5,718 nucleotides of DNA from the NCBI GenBank assembly GCA_900550175.1, contig URQX01000103.1, positions 1 to 5,718 of the forward strand, read 5' to 3'. Of this stretch, positions 1 to 5,718 are shown one piece after another; positions within the stretch are counted from its first letter, which is position 1; each line of letters begins with the position of its first letter. The notes below the pieces were generated by a model. The model worked only from the letters and a program-made list of their open reading frames with translations, searched no databases and was not told the DNA's origin. The translations under genes were made by a program, and so were the position numbers. The DNA is from an uncultured Veillonella sp. Its GTDB lineage: Bacteria > Bacillota > Negativicutes > Veillonellales > Veillonellaceae.

Positions 1-1084
1 CATCTTGTCCTTCAGAGACAGCAAGCTCAGAATTATGGCCATAAAGGGTAGACATACCATTACCATGGTCGATAACTACGGCGTAACCATAGCCACCCAT
101 CCAGCCAGACCAAACAACAGTACCTCCATCGGCAGCATGAACTGGCGTACCTTCATCAACACCAATATCAATGCCTGAATGGTAAATCGTTGTGCCCCAA
201 ATTGGATGCGTCCGATAGCCATAAGGAGAAGTAATTTCACCACTTACAGGCCAACCAAGTTGACCAGATCCTTGAACCCAAGAGTAACTTGGTGCAGACT
301 GTTGAGCCGCCGCAGCAGCTGCTGCTTCTGCAGCTGCACGAGCTGCCGCACGTTCGGCTTGGCGAGCTTTCAATAAAGCTGTAATTTGAGCGGAAGAAGC
401 ATTAAGTTCTTCCACTGCTTGCATCGCCGTAGCACGGTCATTTTGTGCCTTCTGAAGAACTACTTCACGTTCTTTTTTCTTTTCTTCAATTTCGGCTTGT
501 TTTGCTATAGCAGCTTTTTCAAGCTCTACTAACTTAGCTCGTGATTGTTCAAGAGCTTGTTTACGTGCCGCAATTTCAGCACGTTCTTTTTTAATTTCAT
601 CGATTAACTTGATATCGGAATCGATAATGCGTTTTAAAATCTCTAATCGATTTGCAAAATCGCTAAAATCTTTAGATCCAATGACAACATCTAAATAGCT
701 TAGACGACCATTGATATAAATATCTCGTACACGCTTATAAAATACGGCCTCTCGCCCTTCTAAGCGCTTTTGTGCTTCAGCTAGTAACTTTTCATTAATA
801 GTAATATCATTTTCAACCGCTACACGTTGCTGTTGAATAGTCTCTAACTGTTGTTGAGCTTGACGCAATTGCTCTTCAATTTGTCGCAACTGTTCAGATA
901 CGCTTACAATAACAGTTTCTGCATCAGCCTTGATAGAGTTTTGTTGATTGACTTGTTGTTGAATTGAATCTAATTGATTCGTTAAATCCTCATCTTCCGC
1001 AGCAATGTATAGTGGTGTTCCCAGTACTACTATACCTGTTAAAATTGTTGCTACAAGACGAGACTTGATTGTGTTGTATTTCAT
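1..1084 (-). CDS. Murein hydrolase activator, EnvC/PcsB-like, M23 (LytM) peptidase domain; C-terminus cut by window edge
   Basis: Exported cell-wall hydrolase or hydrolase activator, expected to be the periplasmic partner of the FtsEX complex encoded just upstream. The visible 361 residues begin with a signal peptide (basic start, hydrophobic core about 10-27, likely cleavage near Ala28-Ala29). A long coiled coil rich in Gln and Glu follows (about 34-115), then a short globular turn (about 116-145), a second coiled coil (about 147-240) and an Ala-rich linker (243-260). The M23 domain starts near 268. It shows the HxxxD zinc motif (H302, D306) and the LYGH histidine (H350). The final HxH motif lies beyond the left edge, so about 40-50 residues are probably missing. 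The start is ATG 1084, about 8 nt from an AAGGTG site. An alternative ATG at 1090 overlaps the ftsX stop (TAATG) but sits very close to that site. Whether it is a true peptidase or only an activator cannot be decided without the missing end. Confidence 0.9.
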   Translation of the reverse strand, partial: MKYNTIKSRLVATILTGIVVLGTPLYIAAEDEDLTNQLDSIQQQVNQQNSIKADAETVIVSVSEQLRQIEEQLRQAQQQLETIQQQRVAVENDITINEKLLAEAQKRLEGREAVFYKRVRDIYINGRLSYLDVVIGSKDFSDFANRLEILKRIIDSDIKLIDEIKKERAEIAARKQALEQSRAKLVELEKAAIAKQAEIEEKKKEREVVLQKAQNDRATAMQAVEELNASSAQITALLKARQAERAAARAAAEAAAAAAAQQSAPSYSWVQGSGQLGWPVSGEITSPYGYRTHPIWGTTIYHSGIDIGVDEGTPVHAADGGTVVWSGWMGGYGYAVVIDHGNGMSTLYGHNSELAVSEGQD

Positions 1085-1089
1085 AAACA

Positions 1090-1977
1090 TTACACCTTCA
1101 TGTATTGTTTTAAAGAAATCGTACTACCAATAGCACCGACTATAATACCGCCACCTAAAATATAGATAGCCACATCATAGAAGAATGGGAACATTGGTAC
1201 TAATGGAAAGAATGCTAAAGACTCGGAAACTTCCATGGTAATGAAATGGTAAAATTCACCTACACAAAGTACGGCAATTACAGCTCCAACTAAGCCCAAC
1301 AACATACCTTCGATCAAGAATGGCCAACGAATAAAACCATTGGTTGCACCAACATATTTCATAATGGCAATTTCTTTACGACGGGCGAATACAGTCAAAC
1401 GAATTGTATTAGAAATGATGAATAATGTAGCTGCTGCTAAGAATGCGATTAATACAATACCACCAATTCTGATCACTTGGGTAATGCGGAAAAGTTCTTC
1501 TACAATATCTTGACCATAATGTGTACTTTCAACACCTTGGAATGTAGTGGCTAGTTTAGCTGTAGCCTTAACATCACTAGGATTGTCAAAGGTTAAAACA
1601 TAAGAGTTTGGCAATGGATTTACATCACCTAATGCATTTACCAATTGTTGTTGATCACCGAGGCGTACTTTGAATTCCTTCATCGCTTGCTCTTTATTAA
1701 CAAACTCTAAATGCTTAAGATTTGGTATAGCTTTAATTTGCTTACCTACCGCCATAATTTGGTCAGTTGTTAAACCATCTTTTAAGTAAATGCTCAATTG
1801 AACTTGGTTTTCTAAGCTAGATGCCATGTTATTCAAATTGATAACACCGCAAAGGAATACACCAAGCATAAATAGAGATAAAGCCACTGTAGAAATAGAT
1901 GCTAACGTCATAAGACCGTTACGCTTCATAGATTTGAGGGCTTCTTTAAAAAAGTATTTCAATGTTCTAGGCTTCAT
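1090..1977 (-). CDS. ftsX: Cell division protein FtsX, permease-like subunit of the FtsEX ABC complex
   Basis: Membrane subunit of FtsEX, which uses ATP hydrolysis by FtsE in the cytoplasm to switch on peptidoglycan hydrolases outside the membrane during division. The 295-residue protein has the family topology: cytoplasmic N-terminus, TM1 about 24-46, an extracytoplasmic domain about 47-168, TM2 about 170-192, TM3 about 220-246 and TM4 about 267-288. The cytoplasmic loop after TM2 carries the typical RRKEIAIMKYVGAT segment (199-212), followed by FIRWPFLIEG, as in MacB/FtsX permeases. Length is normal. The longest frame opens at a GTG (1989), but that codon overlaps the AGAGGTG ribosome binding site. 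ATG 1977 has this site at proper distance and gives the usual MKPRTLKYF start. The gene overlaps the end of ftsE by 11 nt and its TAA shares a base with an ATG of the downstream M23 gene, which suggests translational coupling. Confidence 0.96.
   Translation of the reverse strand: MKPRTLKYFFKEALKSMKRNGLMTLASISTVALSLFMLGVFLCGVINLNNMASSLENQVQLSIYLKDGLTTDQIMAVGKQIKAIPNLKHLEFVNKEQAMKEFKVRLGDQQQLVNALGDVNPLPNSYVLTFDNPSDVKATAKLATTFQGVESTHYGQDIVEELFRITQVIRIGGIVLIAFLAAATLFIISNTIRLTVFARRKEIAIMKYVGATNGFIRWPFLIEGMLLGLVGAVIAVLCVGEFYHFITMEVSESLAFFPLVPMFPFFYDVAIYILGGGIIVGAIGSTISLKQYMKV
1093..1099 (-). promoter_or_regulatory. Ribosome binding site of the M23/EnvC-like gene
   Basis: GAAGGTG lies inside the last codons of ftsX. 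It is 8 nt from ATG 1084 but only 2 nt from the alternative ATG 1090 (10 and 4 nt if counted from GAAGG), so it mildly favours the later start. The TAATG overlap leaves re-initiation at 1090 possible. Confidence 0.6.
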
Positions 1978-2653
1978 TAATTTCAGCACCTCTCATATTA
2001 TCACTTTGAACGCGACCATCTTTAAGACGAATAACACGTTTATTTAAATACGAAACAAGATCCATATTATGGGTAACCATAATAACAGTTGTACCAAAAT
2101 TATTGATATGCTTAAACAAATCTACAATACCTTTACTTGTATCAGGATCTAGATTACCAGTCGGTTCATCAGCAATGAGCACAGAAGGTCGATTTACAAT
2201 GGCGCGGGCAATAGCAACACGTTGTTGTTCACCACCAGATAAATCCTCTGGTAAATCATTTGCCTTGTCAGTTAACCCAACAAGCTCTAGTACATGACTT
2301 ACCTTTTCTTTAATTACCTTTGGTTTCTCTTCAATTACTTCAAGAGCAAAAGCAATATTTTCTGATACCGTTTTATTTGGTAATAAACGGAAGTCTTGGA
2401 ATACAACACCAAGCTTTCTACGTAATTTTGGAATTTTACTACGCTTCATACGTGTAACATCAAAATCATCAACAATGACAGTACCAGAATCAGGTACTAC
2501 TTCATGAGTTAACAATTTAAATAGAGTTGATTTCCCTGCACCGCTGTGACCACAAATGAGGACAAATTCGCCCTCATTTATAGTTAAACACACATCGTCT
2601 AATGCAACAGAACCATTATCATAGACTTTACTAACATTCTTAAATTCAATCAT
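1967..2653 (-). CDS. ftsE: Cell division ATP-binding protein FtsE
   Basis: Cytoplasmic ATPase of the FtsEX division complex; it binds the cytoplasmic loop of FtsX and drives the conformational change that controls cell-wall hydrolases. All ABC ATPase motifs are intact in 228 residues, the usual FtsE length: Walker A GHSGAGKS (35-42), Q-loop glutamine Q86 in VVFQDFRLLP, signature LSGGEQQ (138-144), Walker B VLIADEP (158-164, with D162 and E163) and H-loop H195 in VTHN. The DFRLLPNKTVSENIAF segment after the Q-loop is typical of FtsE and separates it from LolD/MacB-type ATPases, as does the adjacent ftsX. ATG 2653 has AAAGGGG 5 nt upstream. The gene starts 14 nt after the transketolase C-subunit stop, so it very likely shares that transcript, and it ends inside the start of ftsX. 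Confidence 0.97.
   Translation of the reverse strand: MIEFKNVSKVYDNGSVALDDVCLTINEGEFVLICGHSGAGKSTLFKLLTHEVVPDSGTVIVDDFDVTRMKRSKIPKLRRKLGVVFQDFRLLPNKTVSENIAFALEVIEEKPKVIKEKVSHVLELVGLTDKANDLPEDLSGGEQQRVAIARAIVNRPSVLIADEPTGNLDPDTSKGIVDLFKHINNFGTTVIMVTHNMDLVSYLNKRVIRLKDGRVQSDNMRGAEINEA
1987..1993 (-). promoter_or_regulatory. Ribosome binding site deciding the ftsX start
   Basis: AGAGGTG lies within the end of ftsE, 9 nt from ATG 1977. The upstream GTG at 1989 is part of this same site and therefore cannot use it, which argues for the ATG. Confidence 0.7.
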
Positions 2654-2667
2654 GGGATCCCCTTTGA

Positions 2668-3600
2668 TTATTTACGAGTGATTACACGTTTTACTGCTTC
2701 TACAATGTCTTTTGCTGTTAAGCCATATTTAACCATTAATTCTTTTGGCGTACCACTCTCCCCAAATGTATCTTGGACACCAACGAATTCCATAGGAACA
2801 GGCTTATTAGCCACAACAACTTCAGACACAGCAGAACCAAGACCACCAATGATATTATGTTCTTCAGCTGTAACAATAGCACCTGTTTCAGTAGCTGCCT
2901 TTACGATTGCATCTGCATCAATTGGTTTGATAGATGCCATATTAATAACGCGTGCAGATACATTAGATTCAGCTAAGTTTTTTGCCGCCTCAACAGCAGG
3001 ACCAACCAAAGCACCACAAGCGATAATTGTTACATCAGAACCTTCAACTAAAGTAGTAGATTTACCCGGTACAAAAGTATAACCTTCAGCTGTAACATCA
3101 TCTACACCAGCACGGCCCAAACGAACGTATACAGGACCCTCATAAGATGCAGCCCATTCAACTACTGCCTCTGTTTCACGTTCATCTGCAGGTACTACTA
3201 CAGTCATATTAGGTAGGGTACGCATACAAGAGATATCTTCCAAGCTTTGATGTGTAGCACCATCTTCACCTACGGTAATACCAGCATGTGTAGCACATAC
3301 TTTTACATTTAATTTTGGATAACATACAGCATTGCGAATTTGTTCAAACGCACGACCGGTTGCAAACATTGCAAATGAAGAAACAAATGGAATCTTACCT
3401 GCTGCTGCAAGACCAGCACCAACAGAAATCAAGTTTTGTTCTGCAATACCTACATTAAAGAATCGCTCAGGGCAGACATTTTTAAATGTATCAGTTTTAG
3501 TGGATTTAGATAAATCTGCATCTAATACGATAATATTTGTATTTTCTTTACCAATGCGAGCTAGCGCATTACCATATGCTTCACGTGTTGCTTTACCCAT
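2668..3600 (-). CDS. Transketolase, C-terminal subunit (pyrimidine-binding and C-terminal domains)
   Basis: Second half of a split transketolase. With the N-subunit it moves two-carbon ketol units between sugar phosphates in the non-oxidative pentose phosphate pathway, linking xylulose-5-P, ribose-5-P and erythrose-4-P to glycolytic intermediates. The 310 residues contain the thiamine-diphosphate pyrimidine-binding domain (about 1-165) and the transketolase C-terminal domain (about 185-305). The glutamate that activates the cofactor is E54 in FFNVGIAEQN. The THAGITVGEDGATHQS stretch (104-119, with H105 and H117) is typical of the family. Length fits the archaeal/Firmicutes C-subunit type. A 1-deoxyxylulose-5-phosphate synthase half is an alternative reading, but DXS is normally one chain of about 620 residues. 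The start ATG 3600 overlaps the N-subunit TAA by one base and has GGGGG 7 nt upstream, favouring coupled, equal production of both subunits. Confidence 0.93.
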   Translation of the reverse strand: MGKATREAYGNALARIGKENTNIIVLDADLSKSTKTDTFKNVCPERFFNVGIAEQNLISVGAGLAAAGKIPFVSSFAMFATGRAFEQIRNAVCYPKLNVKVCATHAGITVGEDGATHQSLEDISCMRTLPNMTVVVPADERETEAVVEWAASYEGPVYVRLGRAGVDDVTAEGYTFVPGKSTTLVEGSDVTIIACGALVGPAVEAAKNLAESNVSARVINMASIKPIDADAIVKAATETGAIVTAEEHNIIGGLGSAVSEVVVANKPVPMEFVGVQDTFGESGTPKELMVKYGLTAKDIVEAVKRVITRK

Positions 3601-4436
3601 TATTGTACCCCCATAATTTCATTAACAAAGGTTTCACCTTGCTCTGCACTAGGTGCTTTACCATGCCAGCCTGCTTGACCTTCCATTTCAGCTACGCCTT
3701 TACCTTTTACAGTATGCATTACAATGCAAGTTGGACCTTCTGTGAAAGCTTTAGCATCTTCAATAGCATTATGAAGTTCATCAAGATCATGACCATTGAC
3801 TTCAATAACGTTCCAGTTGAATGCTTTAAATTTCTCAGGAATTGGTAATGGAGAAAGCACTTTAGTAATATCACCATCGATTTGAAGGCCGTTGAAGTCA
3901 ACGAAAGCAGTCAAATTATTGAGTTTATAATGACCAGCAAACATAGCTGCTTCCCATACTTGACCTTCTTCAAGCTCGCCATCACCTAAAATGGAGTAAA
4001 CTCGATAATCAGCATTGTCAATTTTGCCTGCCAATGCCATACCACATGCAGCAGAGATGCCTTGACCTAAGGAACCTGTGGACATATCTACGCCTGGTGT
4101 ATGTTTCATATCAGGATGACCTTGTAACATATGGTCAATTTTACGTAAATTCAAAAGTTCTTCTTTAGGGAAATAACCTTTTTCAGCTAATGTAGCATAT
4201 AAAGCAGGCGCTGCATGACCTTTAGAAAGGACAAAACGATCTCTATTATGATCCTTTGGATTTGCTGGATCTACATTCATCTCTACATAGTACAACAAGG
4301 CCATCACATCAGCGATAGATAAAGAACCACCTGGGTGACCGGATTTCGCTGCCGTTACAGACTGAACAATACTAACGCGAATAGCTTTTGCCTTCTCTTG
4401 AACTAGTTGTTTAACATCTTGTGTTAATGTAGCCAT
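3600..4436 (-). CDS. Transketolase, N-terminal subunit (thiamine diphosphate-binding domain)
   Basis: First half of the split transketolase, carrying the diphosphate-binding domain of thiamine diphosphate. The 278 residues show GHPGGSLS (33-40), SKGHAAPALY (71-80), HMLQGHPD (102-109) and TGSLGQGIS (120-128). The cofactor/Mg2+ motif begins at GDGE (151-154) and ends at N182, in the normal GDG-x(about 26)-N layout. KGKG (244-247) and WHGK (257-260) near the end are also family features. It must pair with the adjacent C-subunit to form the active site at the subunit interface. The protein ends where single-chain transketolases pass into the pyrimidine domain, so this is a natural two-gene form and not a frameshift: both partners have their own start codon and ribosome binding site. 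ATG 4436 is preceded by GAGGT 4 nt upstream. The 33-nt gap to csaB is the largest in the window. Confidence 0.95.
   Translation of the reverse strand: MATLTQDVKQLVQEKAKAIRVSIVQSVTAAKSGHPGGSLSIADVMALLYYVEMNVDPANPKDHNRDRFVLSKGHAAPALYATLAEKGYFPKEELLNLRKIDHMLQGHPDMKHTPGVDMSTGSLGQGISAACGMALAGKIDNADYRVYSILGDGELEEGQVWEAAMFAGHYKLNNLTAFVDFNGLQIDGDITKVLSPLPIPEKFKAFNWNVIEVNGHDLDELHNAIEDAKAFTEGPTCIVMHTVKGKGVAEMEGQAGWHGKAPSAEQGETFVNEIMGVQ
3608..3612 (-). promoter_or_regulatory. Ribosome binding site of the transketolase C-subunit
   Basis: A run of five G within the last codons of the N-subunit gene, 7 nt before ATG 3600. It shows that the second subunit has its own initiation site in addition to the TAATG overlap, supporting a genuine two-gene enzyme. 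Confidence 0.65.
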
Positions 4437-4451
4437 AGAGACCTCACTTTC

Positions 4452-4464
4452 TGGATTGTATCCA
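4452..4464 (-). repeat. Small inverted repeat in the csaB-transketolase gap
   Basis: TGGAT and ATCCA face each other across a 3-nt loop in the only notable intergenic gap. The stem is just 5 bp and no T-run follows on either strand, so it is not a good intrinsic terminator. It may be chance, or a weak mRNA hairpin just before the ribosome binding site of the transketolase N-subunit gene. Confidence 0.3.
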
Positions 4465-4469
4465 ATATA

Positions 4470-5570
4470 TTAATAATCTTTAAGTAATGAAATAGCGATT
4501 TCTGCATTACGTTGAGAGTTTAAACGCAATGCTTCAATTCGATCATAAGATGCTTGATACTCTTCTTTTGAATGTAAGAGCTTATGACATCGCTGATATA
4601 AAGCCTCTTCTCTCAGATGAGTCATAGTTCCTATTGGTTCCTGACCAATCATATGTAAGAAGCTAGTAATCTTAGGATCGTAAGAAATACCAATAACAGG
4701 TTTGCCCATTAAAGAGCTAAACACTAACGCATGAAGACGTATACCAATCATAAGGTCCACATTCCCCGACAAAGATACTTGCTCCTCTGTGGAGAACGGC
4801 CCTTCAAGAACAATAGCTCCTTTTGGCATATAGCTAGCGATAATTTTAGCTTCTTTTGTATCCTCTGGATGAGACATAGGAATAAAAATAATTTCTACAT
4901 TATCTTGCTCTTGTAATCGGCTTAACACATTGGCTAACGACTCACGATATTCTGTATCATCCTTCCAACTGCGAACGGCAACGCCAATTCGTTTTGGATT
5001 CTCTATAGATATAGGTAGCTTAGATGTATAACCTTCTAGAATACGTTTACCAATAGCCAAATCAACTGGTTGCATAGCTAATACAGCATCAGCTGTAACC
5101 TCTACATCTTCAATGCCTAATGACTCTAATTCCGATTTTGAAATAGAATCACGAACTGTTATAGTATCAACAAAACGCAATACAAAGCTAACAGCTCTTC
5201 GTGTAGAAGGCCGATTTAAAGGTCCAATACCTTGTGAATAAAACATTACCTTTTTACCCATCATTTTTGCTAAAGCCATAATACTTAAATAGTAATATGT
5301 ATTACGAATACTTGTAGCATCTTGTAACAGGCTGCCTCCACCACTGATCACTAAATCAGAATTGGCAATAGCCTTTAGAATACCAAAAGCAGAAAATGTT
5401 CCAACGGCATGAATGTTATGCTTTTTGCTTGTCTCTGTAGGATTACCAGAAATAACAGTAATATGCGCATCTGCTTCCTCTTTACGAATAGCATCGATAA
5501 TGGCACAAAGCATTGCTTCATCACCAGCATTACCAAAACCATAGTAGCCAGAGATAACAATATTACTCAT
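4470..5570 (-). CDS. csaB: Polysaccharide pyruvyl transferase CsaB
   Basis: Cytoplasmic transferase that adds ketal-linked pyruvate from phosphoenolpyruvate to a cell-wall polysaccharide precursor; in Gram-positive bacteria the pyruvylated polymer is the ligand for SLH-domain surface proteins. The 366 residues match the family length. Visible features are the N-terminal GYYGFGNAGDEAML loop (8-21), SGGGSLLQD (76-84), SQGIGPL (112-118), and a C-terminal Rossmann half with IGIRLHALVFSSLMGKPVIG (275-294) followed by SYDPKITSF, where R278 and H280 lie in the conserved RLH motif. The reading frame can be extended to a TTG at 5576, but that codon abuts the GGGAGG site. ATG 5570 lies 6 nt from that site and gives the usual MSNIVISGYYGFGN start. 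It overlaps the end of the upstream membrane-protein gene by 8 nt. The exact sugar acceptor cannot be read from sequence. Confidence 0.94.
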   Translation of the reverse strand: MSNIVISGYYGFGNAGDEAMLCAIIDAIRKEEADAHITVISGNPTETSKKHNIHAVGTFSAFGILKAIANSDLVISGGGSLLQDATSIRNTYYYLSIMALAKMMGKKVMFYSQGIGPLNRPSTRRAVSFVLRFVDTITVRDSISKSELESLGIEDVEVTADAVLAMQPVDLAIGKRILEGYTSKLPISIENPKRIGVAVRSWKDDTEYRESLANVLSRLQEQDNVEIIFIPMSHPEDTKEAKIIASYMPKGAIVLEGPFSTEEQVSLSGNVDLMIGIRLHALVFSSLMGKPVIGISYDPKITSFLHMIGQEPIGTMTHLREEALYQRCHKLLHSKEEYQASYDRIEALRLNSQRNAEIAISLLKDY

Positions 5571-5718
5571 GGTCAACCTCCCGAGCTTGGAACCATTGTG
5601 TTACATACATCATGAAACGTACAGCAATGATAAGAAGCAAACCTAAGAGAGCACCAATTAACAAACCATCATATCCACGCATAATAGACATGAATACAGG
5701 AGTTCTAATATGACAGAA
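5563..5718 (-). CDS. C-terminal end of a membrane protein, probably DUF5693 family; N-terminal part outside window
   Basis: Only the last 51 residues are present, ending at TAA 5565-5563. They contain an HIRTPVFMSIMRGYDG segment, then one strongly hydrophobic helix (fragment residues about 18-39) and a short polar tail ending in REVDHE. Its position directly before csaB, with an 8-nt overlap, and the HIRTP...RG-GLLIG pattern recall the end of DUF5693 multi-spanning membrane proteins, which often sit beside csaB in Firmicutes. That family has no settled function; a role in export or assembly of the same cell-surface polymer is a guess from context. The open frame continues without stop to the right edge, so the start, the full length and any other domains are unknown. 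The assignment rests on memory of the family and on context, not on a domain match. Confidence 0.6.
   Translation of the reverse strand, partial: FCHIRTPVFMSIMRGYDGLLIGALLGLLLIIAVRFMMYVTQWFQAREVDHE
5577..5582 (-). promoter_or_regulatory. Ribosome binding site deciding the csaB start
   Basis: GGGAGG, a near-perfect Shine-Dalgarno sequence, ends 6 nt before ATG 5570. The alternative TTG at 5576 directly touches it and is unlikely to be used. Confidence 0.8.

Noticed and set aside
179..376. Plus-strand open frame opposite the M23 domain
   Set aside because: Arg-, Ser- and Cys-rich translation typical of a shadow frame; the opposite strand encodes a clear M23 domain.
2654..2661. GGGATCCC palindrome before ftsE
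   Set aside because: Short perfect palindrome formed partly by the ribosome binding site; too short to be called an operator.
2678..3082. Plus-strand open frame of 134 codons opposite the transketolase C-subunit gene
   Set aside because: It lies wholly antisense to a well-supported gene, has no recognisable domain and is rich in Ser, Thr and Ala as expected from a reverse-strand shadow.
3598..3602. Possible frameshift splitting a single transketolase gene
   Set aside because: The two-gene form is a known natural arrangement; each half starts and ends at domain boundaries and the second has its own ribosome binding site.
3537..3848. Plus-strand open frame of 103 codons across the transketolase subunit junction
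   Set aside because: Antisense to two conserved genes, with Phe/Cys/His-rich composition and no family signature.
4452..4464. Intrinsic terminator after csaB
   Set aside because: The stem is only 5 bp and no U-tract follows.
4458..4488. Sigma-70 promoter for the transketolase genes (TACAAT with an upstream CTTAAA-like box)
   Set aside because: The -10 match is reasonable but the -35 is poor and AT-rich DNA gives such matches by chance; kept only as a low-interest finding.

Overview
All seven genes in this window lie on the minus strand and are packed head to tail. Read in the direction of transcription (right to left) they are: the C-terminal end of a membrane protein, probably of the DUF5693 family; csaB (polysaccharide pyruvyl transferase); the N-terminal and C-terminal subunits of a split transketolase; ftsE; ftsX; and a secreted coiled-coil plus M23/LytM murein hydrolase of the EnvC/PcsB type that runs off the left edge. 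Neighbouring genes overlap by a few bases or are separated by at most 33 nt. No convincing terminator lies between them, so a single long transcript is the simplest reading.

The DNA is moderately AT-rich with strong GGAGG-like ribosome binding sites. The gene set points to a Firmicutes-type bacterium. The DUF5693-csaB pair, the split transketolase and the ftsE-ftsX-M23 order are all common there, and the overall look best fits the diderm Negativicutes, most likely Veillonella or a close relative. This assignment is from recognition and was not checked by search.

Region by region: 5563-5718 holds the last 51 residues of a membrane protein. 4470-5570 is csaB, which caps or decorates cell-wall polymer with pyruvate so that SLH-domain proteins can bind. 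2668-4436 carries the two-gene transketolase of the non-oxidative pentose phosphate pathway, joined by a TAATG stop/start overlap. 1090-2653 encodes the FtsE ATPase and FtsX membrane subunit of the division-associated ABC complex. 1-1084 encodes the exported hydrolase or activator expected to be the periplasmic partner of FtsEX.

The cell-envelope genes form two functional modules: surface-polymer pyruvylation, and FtsEX-controlled septal peptidoglycan cleavage. A central-carbon enzyme is inserted between them. No mobile element, CRISPR array, tRNA, rRNA or clearly new system is visible. No gene-free stretch exceeds 33 nt. The plus-strand open frames are shadows of the minus-strand genes.
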